Shown piece after piece: positions 10,792 to 19,988 of a DNA stretch of 61,518 nucleotides. Position 1 is the stretch's first letter; each line of letters starts with the position of its first letter. Below the pieces are notes generated by a model. It worked only from the letters and a program-made list of their open reading frames with translations. It ran no database searches and was not told the origin of the DNA. The position numbers and the translations under genes were made by a program. Source of the DNA: Mycobacterium sp. (lineage in GTDB: Bacteria > Actinomycetota > Actinomycetes > Mycobacteriales > Mycobacteriaceae); contig JAGYKK010000018.1 of assembly GCA_018401645.1 (NCBI GenBank), positions 1-61,518 of the forward strand. Direction: 5' to 3'.

Positions 10792-12554
10792 ATGAAATTT
10801 CTCGACGCTCCGCCGCGGTTTCTGTTCTTCACCGGCAAGGGCGGCGTGGGCAAAACCTCCATCGCATGCGCCACCGCAATCACGTTGGCGGGCCGCGGCA
10901 AAACGGTGCTGCTGGTCAGTACCGATCCCGCCTCGAACGTTGCGCAGGTATTCGGATTGGAGATCGGCAACACGATCACCGCCATTCGCCGCGGGGGCAC
11001 AGCCTCTCCCCGCTGGAGATCGACCCGGATCAGGCCGCTGAGGCCTACCGCGAGCGCATCGTCGGGCCGGTTCGCGGTCTGCTGCCTGAGGCGGAGCTGG
11101 CCTCGATCACCGAACAACTCTCGGGCTCCTGCACCACCGAGATCGCCTCGTTCAACGAGTTCACCGGGTTGCTCACCGACTCCGAGGGCCCGATCGGGCG
11201 GTTCGACCACGTCCTGTTCGACACCGCACCAACGGGTCACACCATCCGGTTGTTACAGCTGCCCGGCTCATGGACCGACTTCCTCAGCGCAGGCAAAGGC
11301 GATGCCTCATGCCTGGGCCCGCTGTCGGGCCTGGAGAAGCAGCGCGCCGTCTACGCCGACGCGGTCCAGGCACTGGCCGACCCGAACCGCACCCGCCTGG
11401 TGTTGGTGGCTCGCGCCCAGACATCCACCCTGACCGAGATCGCCCGCACCCACACCGAACTCGCCGCGATCGGTCTGACTCATCAGTATGTGGTGATCAA
11501 CGGAGTCCTGCCCGCACCCGCTGATGACTCCGACGCCCTCGCCACCGCGATCCGTCGCCGCGAGCAGGCCGCGATTGCGGCGATACCCACCGAACTGCGC
11601 ACACTGCCGCTCGATCAGGTCGATCTCAAAGCCACCAATATCGTCGGAATCGCAACGCTGGCAACGCTGTTTACGCCCGACACCGCAACCGCTCGAGCCG
11701 AGGTGCCTGCGGTGGAGACACCGGATGCACCCCTTTCGGCCCTGATCGATGAGATCGCGATTGGCGATAGGGGCTTGATCATGTGCATGGGCAAGGGCGG
11801 AGTCGGCAAGACCACCATCGCCGCCACCATCGCCGTCGCATTGGCGCAGCGCGGCCACCCGGTGCACCTGACCACCACCGATCCCGCCGGACACCTCACT
11901 GACACGCTGCACGGAAGTGTGGACGATCTTTCGGTATCCAGCATCGACCCCGTCGAGGCCACCCGCGTGTACCGCGAGCACGTGCTGGCCACCAAGGGCG
12001 CTGCCCTCGATGAGCAGGGCCGGCGGATGCTGGCCGAGGACCTGCGCTCACCGTGCACCGAGGAAGTCGCTGTCTTCCAAGCGTTTTCAAAAGTCATCAG
12101 TGAATCGCGGCGGCATTTCGTGGTGGTCGATACCGCACCCACCGGACACACCCTGCTTCTGCTCGACGCCACCGGCTCCTACCATCGCGAGGTCGCACGG
12201 CAACTCGGCGACCGGCACTTCACCACTCCCCTGATGCGCCTGCAGGACCCCGACCTCACCAAGGTCATCATCGTCACCCTCGCCGAAACCACTCCGGTGC
12301 TCGAAGCGGCCGGTCTTAACAGCGAGTTGGAACGCGCCCAGATTCACCCGTGGGCCTGGGTGATCAACAACTCCGTCGCCGCCGCCGACCCCACATCAGC
12401 ACTGCTACGACGGCGCGGGGCCGCCGAGGTGCCGCTGATCGCGACGGTGCGCAGTGACTACGCCGACCGAGTCGCCGTGGTGCCACTGCTGGCCGCCGAA
12501 CCCATCGGAATCCCCGCCCTTCGGAGCCTGGCAGGCTCACCGCTGCCCGATTGA
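10792..12554 (+). CDS. arsA: ArsA arsenite-stimulated ATPase, tandem domains (one frameshift)
   Basis: About 587 codons encode two pseudosymmetrical ATPase halves. Each has a P-loop (FTGKGGVGKTS near residue 15 and CMGKGGVGKTT past the middle) and the signal-transduction motif DTAPTGHT. The cysteine regions SGSCTTEI and RSPCTEEVA carry the As(III)/Sb(III) site. The frame from ATG 10792 is lost at about 10985-11010 and resumes in the next frame at LSPLEIDPDQAAEAY; one missing base accounts for it. ArsA normally energises ArsB; here the only permease is ACR3. Confidence 0.92.
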
Positions 12555-12658
12555 CCGGCGGTGTTGACCGGCCCCGCGCGGTCCATTTCCGGTTTGCGAC
12601 CGGCGCCGGAGGTGGTTATGTTTGACTTGCTACGAAGCCCCTCGACCGAAGGACCTGG

Positions 12659-13117
12659 ATGGCAAACAATCGTTTGGTTACGGCGATGGTGGCCGCGGGC
12701 GTCATCGCCGCGGGTATCTCGGCGGCGACCGCCTTCGCCGGCGGACCTGACGGGGTGATTGAAGACACTGGAGTCCCGTTCCGGGCAATCGGCACGGGAA
12801 CGTTCGAAGACTTCAGCGACGGCCCTGCAGGCGATAGCACGGAGGTGGGCTTTTCCGCCACCGGTGCCACAGCCGAGGAGGCGTCGGCCGCGGTCATCGC
12901 GGCATGTCAAGCCGCCGGAGGCGTGGAGTGCTCCGCCGACACGGTGACCAATGACGCCGTCTGCATCGTCTCGGTCGGCGACGACGACGTCGACGTGGTC
13001 AGCGGCGGCGCCGGTGTGACCATCGACGCTGCCCGCCAGGATGCGATCCAACGGGCGGCGGCCAGCAATCTGCCCATCGACCCGACATCGCCCGTCATCA
13101 TCTCGGCCTGCCCGTGA
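12659..13117 (+). CDS. Secreted DUF4189-like protein
   Basis: A 152-aa protein with a signal peptide (VTAMVAAGVIAAGISAATAFA, cleavage near residue 27). The mature part has a motif of alternating Ala and Cys (AEEASAAVIAACQAAGG..CSADTVTNDAVC) like DUF4189 domains of small exported actinobacterial proteins. Four cysteines probably make two disulfides. No enzymatic residues are recognised. It begins 104 bp after arsA and is probably a separate unit. Confidence 0.65.
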   Translation: MANNRLVTAMVAAGVIAAGISAATAFAGGPDGVIEDTGVPFRAIGTGTFEDFSDGPAGDSTEVGFSATGATAEEASAAVIAACQAAGGVECSADTVTNDAVCIVSVGDDDVDVVSGGAGVTIDAARQDAIQRAAASNLPIDPTSPVIISACP

Positions 13118-13158
13118 TGGGCACACATCCGGGCAGCAGCCCGAAAGGTGGACGTTCA

Positions 13159-13395
13159 ATGACCCCTCGGGGCACGCTGGCCATGCTGGTGGCTGGTCTC
13201 GCTGTGGCGGCAGGGTTGTCGGCGCCGGTCGCCAACGCACTGCCGAACTGCCAGAACTCGGGTACGACGACGACTTGCCGCACCAACGGCAGTGTGTCCA
13301 TCAAGGCGCGGCCCGGAACAACGGTAGCGCCTGCGGGACAGCCGCGGCAACCCTGGTACATCGTTGCCGCCCGGAACCCCCAGGCGTTCCGCTGA
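13159..13395 (+). CDS. Small secreted protein, 78 aa
   Basis: The N-terminus MTPRGTLAMLVAGLAVAAGL is a signal peptide with cleavage after VANA. The mature peptide of about 48 residues has two cysteines (NCQNSGTTTTCR) spaced for a disulfide and a basic Pro-rich tail. AAAGGTGG precedes ATG 13159 by about nine bases and favours it over an ATG at 13114. Small exported proteins of this layout are common in mycobacteria and have no known function. Confidence 0.7.
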   Translation: MTPRGTLAMLVAGLAVAAGLSAPVANALPNCQNSGTTTTCRTNGSVSIKARPGTTVAPAGQPRQPWYIVAARNPQAFR

Positions 13396-13440
13396 ATGTA
13401 GCGTAGCCGCGGTCATCGTTCGACCGCGATCGGAGCGCCC

Positions 13441-14529
13441 ATGTCGGCTTCACCCCGGTACCGAGTGATCGCCTGGGGTACCGGTGCCATCGGCACCGAA
13501 CTGCTGACCGCGATCATTGATCACCGCCCCGATCTGCAGATCGTCGGCGCGCGGGTGTACTCCCCCGATAAGGACGGGGCCGACGTCGGCTCTCTCGCCG
13601 GCCGCTCCCCCATCGGTGTCACCGCCACCACCGATGTCGACGCGGTCCTCGCCCTGGCTGCCGACTGCGTGCTCTACACCCCCCGCAACACCGGCATTGA
13701 CGAGGTCTGCGCCATCCTCAACAGCGGGAAAAACGTTGTCACGACAGCGTTCCTGTTTCATCCCCACCGCATCGACGCGGACGACCGCAACCGATTGCTT
13801 GCGGCGTGCCAGGCCGGCGGCAGCAGCGTGCACGGTAGCGGCCTGAACCCGGGAAACCTCTCCGGGGTTCTGCCGCTGGCGATGTCGGGGATGAGCCGCA
13901 CGATCGACCGCATCACGCTTCAGGAGAGGGCCGACTGGTCCTTCTACGACAGCACGTCAATCACGTTCGACAACATGGCTTTTGGGCAACCGGTGGAGTC
14001 CATCAGCCCCACCGCCACCGACTTCCTGGCGTTCAACAGCGGCATCTTCAGCAACGAGGTGTGGCTGCTCGCCGACGCGCTCAACGCCGATATCGACGAG
14101 GTGACCGCAACGGTCGAGGCCGTCGCGGCCAGGGCGGATCACCAAATCTTCGAGCGGACCCTGCCCGCGGGAACCACCGCCGGGCAGCGCTGGAGATGGG
14201 CAGGGCGCCGCGGCGACGACACACTCATCGAGATCGAGGCGCTCTGGACCGTCGGCGGGGAGTACCCGACCCACTGGCCCAAACCGCAGCACGGTTGGAC
14301 GCTGACCATCGACGGCGATCCGACGATGCGCACCCACTTCCTGGTGATGGCAGGCTCCCCCGGCGCGAGCATGCACGAACACGTCACCGCGTCCAACGTC
14401 GCCACCGCCATGCAGATCCTCAACGCCGTGCCTGCGGTCTGTGCCGCGCCAACGGGTTTCGCCACCATGGCCGATCTGCCGCTGATCCGCAGCGTCACCG
14501 GATTCCGCAAGAACGGCGATGGCAGGTAG
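13441..14529 (+). CDS. DapB-like NAD(P)-binding dehydrogenase, 362 aa
   Basis: The Rossmann motif WGTGAIGTELL (residues 12-22) is followed by a dihydrodipicolinate-reductase-type fold: NSGKNVVTTAFLFHP corresponds to the nicotinamide loop and HGSGLNPGNLSG to the substrate lid. The layout matches the 2,4-diaminopentanoate dehydrogenase family, which mycobacteria carry in several uncharacterised copies. The substrate is unknown. The next gene starts 30 bp on, so the two may be co-transcribed. Confidence 0.8.
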   Translation: MSASPRYRVIAWGTGAIGTELLTAIIDHRPDLQIVGARVYSPDKDGADVGSLAGRSPIGVTATTDVDAVLALAADCVLYTPRNTGIDEVCAILNSGKNVVTTAFLFHPHRIDADDRNRLLAACQAGGSSVHGSGLNPGNLSGVLPLAMSGMSRTIDRITLQERADWSFYDSTSITFDNMAFGQPVESISPTATDFLAFNSGIFSNEVWLLADALNADIDEVTATVEAVAARADHQIFERTLPAGTTAGQRWRWAGRRGDDTLIEIEALWTVGGEYPTHWPKPQHGWTLTIDGDPTMRTHFLVMAGSPGASMHEHVTASNVATAMQILNAVPAVCAAPTGFATMADLPLIRSVTGFRKNGDGR

Positions 14530-14558
14530 TCGCGGCCCGAAACTGGAACACACACGCA

Positions 14559-14900
14559 ATGAGTGAGATCGGTTCCACACCAACCACAACGCCACCCACC
14601 GGCACCGCCTGGGTCGGAGACTGGGACGCGGACTTCTCCGACCGCGTGTACGGGAGCGACCCGGTGGTCATCGGGGACGTCGCGGCGCTGCTGACCGGAG
14701 TGCAACACCGAAGCGGCGCCACCGTCAGCGGGGTGGCACTGCGGGTCGACGGTACGGTCATTGAAACCGGCTGTACGGCCGCGGTGGCCGCTGATCTGAC
14801 GCCGGGGCAGGCCCGTGATCTGGCCGGGGTCCTCGTCACACTGGCCGACCGTGCCGAGGCGGTCGACGGCATCGGATCGTCACGTCCAAAGTCTAAGTAA
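14559..14900 (+). CDS. Hypothetical protein, 113 aa
   Basis: A short acidic protein without signal peptide or membrane segment. It begins with a Thr/Pro-rich tail, then WVGDWDADFSDRVYG and a domain ending LTPGQARDLAGVLVTLADRAE. The latter resembles mycobacterial proteins of unknown function that bind or modify small ligands. ATG 14559 lies 30 bp after the dehydrogenase. I do not recognise a named family. Confidence 0.55.
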   Translation: MSEIGSTPTTTPPTGTAWVGDWDADFSDRVYGSDPVVIGDVAALLTGVQHRSGATVSGVALRVDGTVIETGCTAAVAADLTPGQARDLAGVLVTLADRAEAVDGIGSSRPKSK

Positions 14901-15042
14901 TTATGCGCGATGCGCGCTGCCGCGATCGACCGTCGGGTCTCAATGACGTTGGGAAATAGAGACCTTGACAGTGCGTCCCGCAACGGCCCCGCGGCAGTCC
15001 GCGGGCGCTAAACTTCGATTCGACTGTCCAAGGGAGACGCAC

Positions 15043-15867
15043 ATGCAGCACGGCATTCACTTCATTTCCGGCTTGCCACGGTCCGGTTCGACGCTGCTGG
15101 CAGGAATCCTGCGGCAAAATCCGCGGTTTCATGCCGGCATGACCAGCCCGGTGGGTGCGATGTACATGGCGTTGGAGCAGTCGATGAGCCGGCGCAACGA
15201 GACAGCAGTGTTCATCGATGGGCCGCGACGCCGGGACATCCTGGCCGGGCTGTTCACCAACTACTACACCGAAATCCAAGCCACCAAAGTGGTGTTCGAC
15301 ACCAACCGGTTGTGGTGCGCCAAGCTCCCCGCGCTGACCCAGCTTTTCCCCAACGCCAAGATCATCTGCTGCGTCCGCGACGTGAACTGGATCATGGATT
15401 CCATTGAACGCCTGGTCCGCCGCAATGCATTTGAACCCTCCGGAATGTTCGGTTACGAATCGGGCGGCACGGTGTTCTCTCGCATCAGCGCTGCGGCCAG
15501 TTCCGACGGGCTCGTCGGCTACGCACTGGACGCCCTCAAGGATGGCTTCTTCGGCGAGCAGGCTCCCGCCATGATTCTGGTCGAATACGACGCCCTGGCC
15601 ACCAACCCCACCGCGACCCTGCGGGCGATCTACGACTTCATCGGCGAACCGTGGTTCGACCACGACTTCAACAATGTCGAATACGACGCCGACGAGTTCG
15701 ATCTGGCACTGGGTGCACCAGGGCTGCACACCATCCGACGCAAGGTCGAGTTCATCGCCCGCCAGACCGTGCTGCCCCCGCAACTGTTCCACCGCTTCGA
15801 CGACGACATGTTCTGGCGCGCACCGGGGGCCAACCGCCACGACGTCAGGATCATCAGCCGAGTCTGA
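15043..15867 (+). CDS. Sulfotransferase family protein
   Basis: A 274-aa PAPS-dependent sulfotransferase fold. The 5'-phosphosulfate loop is GLPRSGSTLLAG (residues 8-19), and the 3'-phosphate strand is IICCVRDVNWIMDSIERLV with its arginine and serine. The C-terminal part ILVEYDALATNPTATLRAIYDFIGEP is diagnostic. Mycobacteria use such enzymes on trehalose lipids and other glycolipids, but the acceptor is not predictable. AGGGAGA lies eight bases before ATG 15043. Confidence 0.88.
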   Translation: MQHGIHFISGLPRSGSTLLAGILRQNPRFHAGMTSPVGAMYMALEQSMSRRNETAVFIDGPRRRDILAGLFTNYYTEIQATKVVFDTNRLWCAKLPALTQLFPNAKIICCVRDVNWIMDSIERLVRRNAFEPSGMFGYESGGTVFSRISAAASSDGLVGYALDALKDGFFGEQAPAMILVEYDALATNPTATLRAIYDFIGEPWFDHDFNNVEYDADEFDLALGAPGLHTIRRKVEFIARQTVLPPQLFHRFDDDMFWRAPGANRHDVRIISRV

Positions 15868-15888
15868 GGCCGCAACCAGGCGGGACCC

Positions 15889-16305
15889 TCACGGCCTGGC
15901 GGTAGCCGCCTTGTCCTCTTCGTCGGTGGTGCCGAACGTCTCCGAGTCGGCTAACACGGTGTAGACCTCCCACTTCTCGCCGGCGGGCCCGGTCACCCAC
16001 ACCTTGTCCTGAGTGGCGAAGCAGCAGGTTGTGCCAATCTCCTCGTCGGTGAACAGGCCCTCGCCGGTCAGTCGGGCAATCTCGGAGTGCACCTTGTCGC
16101 TGGACTCCACCTCGACGCCGAGGTGGTTGATGGTGCCGCCCTGGCCCGGGTTTTCCAGCAGCACCAACTTCAGCGGCGGTTCGGCGATCGCAAAATTGGC
16201 GTAGCCGGGTTTTGCCTTGGCCGGTGCGGTGTTAAACAGCTTGGAGTAGAACGTGATCGCCTCGTCGAGGTTGTCGACGTTGAGGGCGAGTTGGGCTCGG
16301 GACAT
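15889..16305 (-). CDS. cadI: CadI/ArsI-family metalloenzyme (VOC fold)
   Basis: A 138-aa glyoxalase/bleomycin-resistance-fold protein nearly identical in motif layout to M. tuberculosis CadI (Rv2641), a cadmium-inducible protein. It shares the ArsI signature: metal His in NHLGVEVE, the vicinal cysteine pair in GTTCCFATQDKVW and the metal Glu in WEVYTVLADSE. ArsI enzymes cleave the C-As bond of trivalent methylarsenicals. AGGAGG sits nine bases before ATG 16305, favouring it over ATG 16314. It may complement the nearby arsenic operon. Confidence 0.9.
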   Translation of the reverse strand: MSRAQLALNVDNLDEAITFYSKLFNTAPAKAKPGYANFAIAEPPLKLVLLENPGQGGTINHLGVEVESSDKVHSEIARLTGEGLFTDEEIGTTCCFATQDKVWVTGPAGEKWEVYTVLADSETFGTTDEEDKAATARP

Positions 16306-16562
16306 GGGTTCCATCCTCCTACTGGTGCGACGCCTACCACGCTACGTCGACGGTCGCCCTGTCGTGAAATCAGCCCACGCCGCCGAGTCGACGCCCGAAG
16401 AGTTCTCCGTCGATACTGCCCAGGACTCCGATGACGACCAATCGGGTGTCGGCCGGAGCCTCAGCGCTAACTGAGTTGAGCGGTGTTAGTGAGGTCCGGC
16501 GGCCGACTCTCTGAAGCAGGTAATCACTCGTCGTATCGTCGGCCAGACGGAGGGTCTGCTTC

Positions 16563-16609
16563 GGGACGCTTTGACCCGGCTACGCGAGCACCGGGAGGCG
16601 ATATGTCAC
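16563..16609 (+). pseudogene. Fragment of an MNT-type nucleotidyltransferase N-terminus
   Basis: LTRLREHREAIC is encoded here and matches almost base for base the first residues of the nucleotidyltransferase antitoxin at 31575-31892; similarity stops after about 45 bases. It is a truncated second copy. The rest of 16306-16662, between cadI and the amidohydrolase, shows no other recognisable gene or structure. Confidence 0.5.
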
Positions 16610-16662
16610 TCCGTGAACAAGGAATCTTCCATGCGCCAGGCGAATTGGCCCCAGGAGACCCG

Positions 16663-17753
16663 CTACGCCCGAGAGGCGAATTTCCTCTCCCCGGCGACCC
16701 AGGTTTCGCTGACCGGGATCGCCCCGATCGCATCCGGGTCACACCCGTACGGATCGCCGTCCAGGATCGTCAGGTCGGCCTGCATGGCCGGTTCGAGGGT
16801 GCCGAGTTCGGCCCCGAGTCCGAGGTGGCGTGCGGCATCGACGGTGATCGCCCGCTACGCCGCATCGACGGTCAGTGCCAACATGGGGCCGACAGTCGAT
16901 CCGTCGAGCGCGCAGCGGCGGGTAACGGCAGTCTGCAGGTGGCGCAGTGGATTGATCGGCAGCCCGGTTGCGGGGGCGTCGGAGTGCAGGGAAAAGCCGA
17001 CGCCGGCGTCGGCGGCCGCACCGGAACGGGCTCATGAACTCCGCACGTTCGGCGCCGAAGATCTGGTCGCGGAAGGCACCGCCGTAGAGGTAGATGAAGT
17101 CCGGGATGAAGCTGGGCTCCACGCCCAGTTCCTTCATCCGGTCGATCTGATCGCGACGCGCCATGGTGGCGTGCTCGATGCGGTTGACGCCGGTCAGCGG
17201 GTCCGGGCCGTAGACCGCTTCGATGGCATCGAGGGCCCATCGACCGCGGCATCGACAGATCGCCGCCCTGGAGCAGATTGTCGAAGAAGCCGGCCGCGAT
17301 CCACTGGCCGGCCGGTGTCGTCGCCGCGGTTGCGGTGAGCCGCTGGAGGGCTTGCGCTTTGGTGTGGAACCCGGAGTAGCCGATATTGAGCAGGGCCTGT
17401 GCCAGTAGGGCGGACAGCGTGTAGTGGTGGTGCGGGTCGATCAGTCCCGGCAGCAGGGTGCGGCCCTGCAGGTCGACGACGCTGGCCTTCGAGCCGGCTC
17501 TGGGCCTTGACCTCCTCCGCTGAACCGGCGGCGAGAATGGTCGTGCCCGCAATCGCCAGCGCATCGACCCGATCCCGGCCGACCACCATGGTGCGGATCG
17601 TGCCGTTGCGGAAGACGATGGTTGGGGCGGGCGTGGCACCGGGCCGCCACCGCGGGCCGCGTCGGGGTCGGCACTGAACTCGCGGCGGACCGGCAGCAAC
17701 AGCCCTGCGGTCAGCTGGTCGGCGATGGGTGAGCGTTCACACCAGCGGCACAC
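16663..17753 (-). pseudogene. YtcJ-type amidohydrolase, internally deleted and frameshifted
   Basis: Pieces of an amidohydrolase_3 family protein lie in order but in different frames. They are the N-terminus MCRWCERSPIADQL, the first metal motif LPGLIDPHHHYTLSALL, NLLQGGDLS, then YGPDPLTGVNRIEHATMARRDQ, and the end LTILDGDPYGCDP. Only about 360 codons remain against 550-600 expected. Some 200 residues between GGDLSM and AIEAVYGPD are gone, removing metal ligands and the carbamoylated-lysine region, and at least three indels break the rest. It cannot be functional as written. Confidence 0.75.
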
Positions 17754-17776
17754 GGGTTCCTCGAATCACGTTTGGT

Positions 17777-17830
17777 GCGGGGTCTTTTCGAACAGCGGGG
17801 TCTTTTCGATTAGCGGGGTCTTGTCGAACA
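17777..17830. repeat. Three tandem 18-bp repeats
   Basis: GCGGGGTCTTTTCGAACA and two variants (ending GATTA and, with one T to G change, GAACA) stand head to tail with no spacer. The unit contains a TTCGAA core. They lie between the amidohydrolase remnant and the two-component system. Function is unknown; slippage-generated repeat or binding-site array are both possible. Confidence 0.8.
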
Positions 17831-17987
17831 AGTACCGGAACACCTCCGGCAAGTATGCCATTCGGGGGCCATGACGCTGTAACTTCCCAAGCGGCCATAC
17901 GGCCCGGCAGCCGGCGACCCCGGCCTCAGCGGCGAGCAGCGCGCCCAGCTCGCCTTCCCGCCGCCTCAGCCCCGGGAAGTTCGGTGT

Positions 17988-18020
17988 CCGTTGTGTGAAG
18001 ATTTACCCATGACGATGACG
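17988..18020 (+). promoter_or_regulatory. Putative response-regulator box upstream of the two-component operon
   Basis: CCGTTGTGTGAAGATT begins 61 bases before the response regulator ATG. The same 16-mer with one difference recurs at 20719-20734, between the DUF305 and LpqS-like genes. OmpR-type regulators bind such direct-repeat boxes and commonly autoregulate. The link is inferred from position and identity only. Confidence 0.5.
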
Positions 18021-18048
18021 CGGCGGGGCGGCACGGCACGATAGAGAC

Positions 18049-18795
18049 ATGGACGTCATATCGGGGAGCACACCGAGCAGACCCCCAACCGGATACCGCG
18101 CCCTGGTGGTCGACGACGAGGCGGCACTGGCCGACGTGGTCGCCAGCTACCTGCGACGCGATCACATGGAGGTCACTGTGTGTCACTCCGGTGCCGAGGC
18201 GCTCAACGCCGCCCGAGGGGTCGATCCCGACGTCGTGGTCCTGGATTTGGGGTTACCAGGGATCGACGGCCTTGAGGTCTGCCGGCAACTGCGCACCTTC
18301 TCCGATGCCTACGTGGTGATGCTGACCGCCCGCGACAGCGAGGTCGACACCATCGTTGGCCTGTCCGTCGGGGCCGATGACTATCTCACCAAGCCGTTCA
18401 GTCCGCGGGAGTTGGTCGCCCGCATCCGGGCGATGTTGCGCCGGCCCCGGTCGGTGGCCGCACCCGTGCCCCACCGCGGCGGCGAATTGCCACCGCGGGT
18501 CTTCGGGGCGCTGTCGATCGATCCCGCCAGCCGGGAGTCGCTCCTTGACGGCGAGCCGATCGCCCTGACCCGCACCGAGTTCGACATCCTCGCCGCCCTG
18601 TCGTCGCGCCCCGGGGTTGTGTGGACTCGCCGCCAATTGATCGACGTGGTTTGGGGAGAGCGGTGGGTGGGCAACGATCACCTCGTCGACGTCCACGTCG
18701 GACATGTGCGCCGCAAACTCGGCGACGACCCCGCCGACCCACGGTTCCTGCACACCGTGCGCGGTGTGGGCTATCGGATGGGCACCGGGCGATGA
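18049..18795 (+). CDS. OmpR/PhoB-family response regulator
   Basis: A 248-aa protein with an N-terminal receiver: acidic pocket VVDDE (residues 20-24), phosphoacceptor Asp66 in VVLDLGLPG, threonine/lysine switch in VMLTARDS and YLTKPFSP. A C-terminal winged helix follows (ALTRTEFDILAAL, VWGERWVGNDHLVDVHVGHVRRKLGDD, TVRGVGYRMG). The kinase gene overlaps its stop (ATGA). Surrounding genes suggest metal stress, similar to CutR/CzcR-type systems, but the signal is not known. Confidence 0.93.
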   Translation: MDVISGSTPSRPPTGYRALVVDDEAALADVVASYLRRDHMEVTVCHSGAEALNAARGVDPDVVVLDLGLPGIDGLEVCRQLRTFSDAYVVMLTARDSEVDTIVGLSVGADDYLTKPFSPRELVARIRAMLRRPRSVAAPVPHRGGELPPRVFGALSIDPASRESLLDGEPIALTRTEFDILAALSSRPGVVWTRRQLIDVVWGERWVGNDHLVDVHVGHVRRKLGDDPADPRFLHTVRGVGYRMGTGR

Positions 18796-19945
18796 GCGCG
18801 GCACAAGGATTCGGTGTACGCCGCCGGCTTCTGCTGGCGCAGTCACTAGTTCTCATCGCCAGCGGGGTCACCACCTGGGTGGCGGCTCTGGTGGTGGGCC
18901 CGCCGCTGTTCCGCGATCACCTCTTTCAGGCCGGTGTACCGCATGACTCCTACGAGCAGTTTCACGCCGAGCAGGCCTATCAGCATGCGACGGCGTTATC
19001 CATTGCGGTCGCGATCACGGTGGCTGCCCTGACCGCGTTCGTCGTTACCGCCTACTTCAGCCGGCGCCTGCAGCGCTCCGTGGCCGAAGTGTCCGCCGCA
19101 GCATCGGCCGTGGCCGAAGGTCACTACGACATTAGGGTCGCCAGTCCGCAACTCGGCGACGAGTTCGACGGGCTCGCAATGGCATTCAACCGGATGGCCG
19201 AACGCCTGCAGACGGTGGAATCAACTCGCCGCCAGTTGTTCAGCGATCTCGCCCACGAGATCCGCACACCGGTGTCGGTCTTGGAGGCCTACCTGGAAGC
19301 CGTCGAGGATGGCGTGAAGACCCTCGACCCGCGGACCATCGCGATGCTGCGGGAGCAGACCGGCCGGCTGGTGCGGTTTGCAGGCTGACGCCGCCGCACT
19401 GGCCCAGGCCGAGGAGGCGCATGCCGCCATTGCACCGCAGTGGGTCGACCCCGGTCAGCTCGCGGCCACGGCGGGCGCCGCCGTCGCGGATCGCTACAGC
19501 GCCCAAGGCGTCACGCTGGACACCCGGGTCCGGGCATCCGGCCGACTGTGGGCCGACGGTCAAAGGCTGGCCCAAGTGCTGGGCAATCTTCTCGACAATG
19601 CACTGCGTCACACTCCCCGCCGGTGGGCAGGTCACTCACCGCCGCCGCCGGCAACGGCAATGAGCTTTCGTTCACTGTCGCTGACGATGGCGACGGCATC
19701 GCCGCAGAGCACCTGCCCCACGTCTTCGAGCGCTTTTACCGCGCCGACTCCGCCCGCGACCGCGGGCGCGGCGGCTCCGGCATCGGCCTGGCAATCGCCA
19801 AGGCTCTGATCGAGGCCCACGGCGGCTACATCGGGCGGCCAGCGGCGGCCTCGGCCATGGCGCGACCTTCACCGTGACGGTACCGGCCTGCGCGGCAATT
19901 CCATCGGCAGCGACTCAGCCCGAGTCTGTACCGACCAGTTCGTAG
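18792..19945 (+). CDS. Sensor histidine kinase (three frameshifts)
   Basis: The intended protein is about 385 aa: helix 1 (LLLAQSLVLIASGVTTWVAAL), a short periplasmic loop, helix 2 (ALSIAVAITVAALTAFVVTAY), HAMP (RRLQRSVAEVSAAASAVAEG), H-box SDLAHEIRTPVSVLE, N-box LLDNALRHTP, G1 VADDGDGI, F-box FERFYRAD and G2 GSGIGLAIAKALIEAHGG. Single-base indels near 19380, 19610-19650 and 19840 split it into three frames; the last one ends GATFTVTVPA and stops at 19945. No residues are missing at the joins, which points to sequence error. It pairs with the overlapping response regulator. Confidence 0.88.
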
Positions 19946-19988
19946 TCGGCGCGCTGGATGGCATCGCGGGTCTTCGACATCGAAGTTT

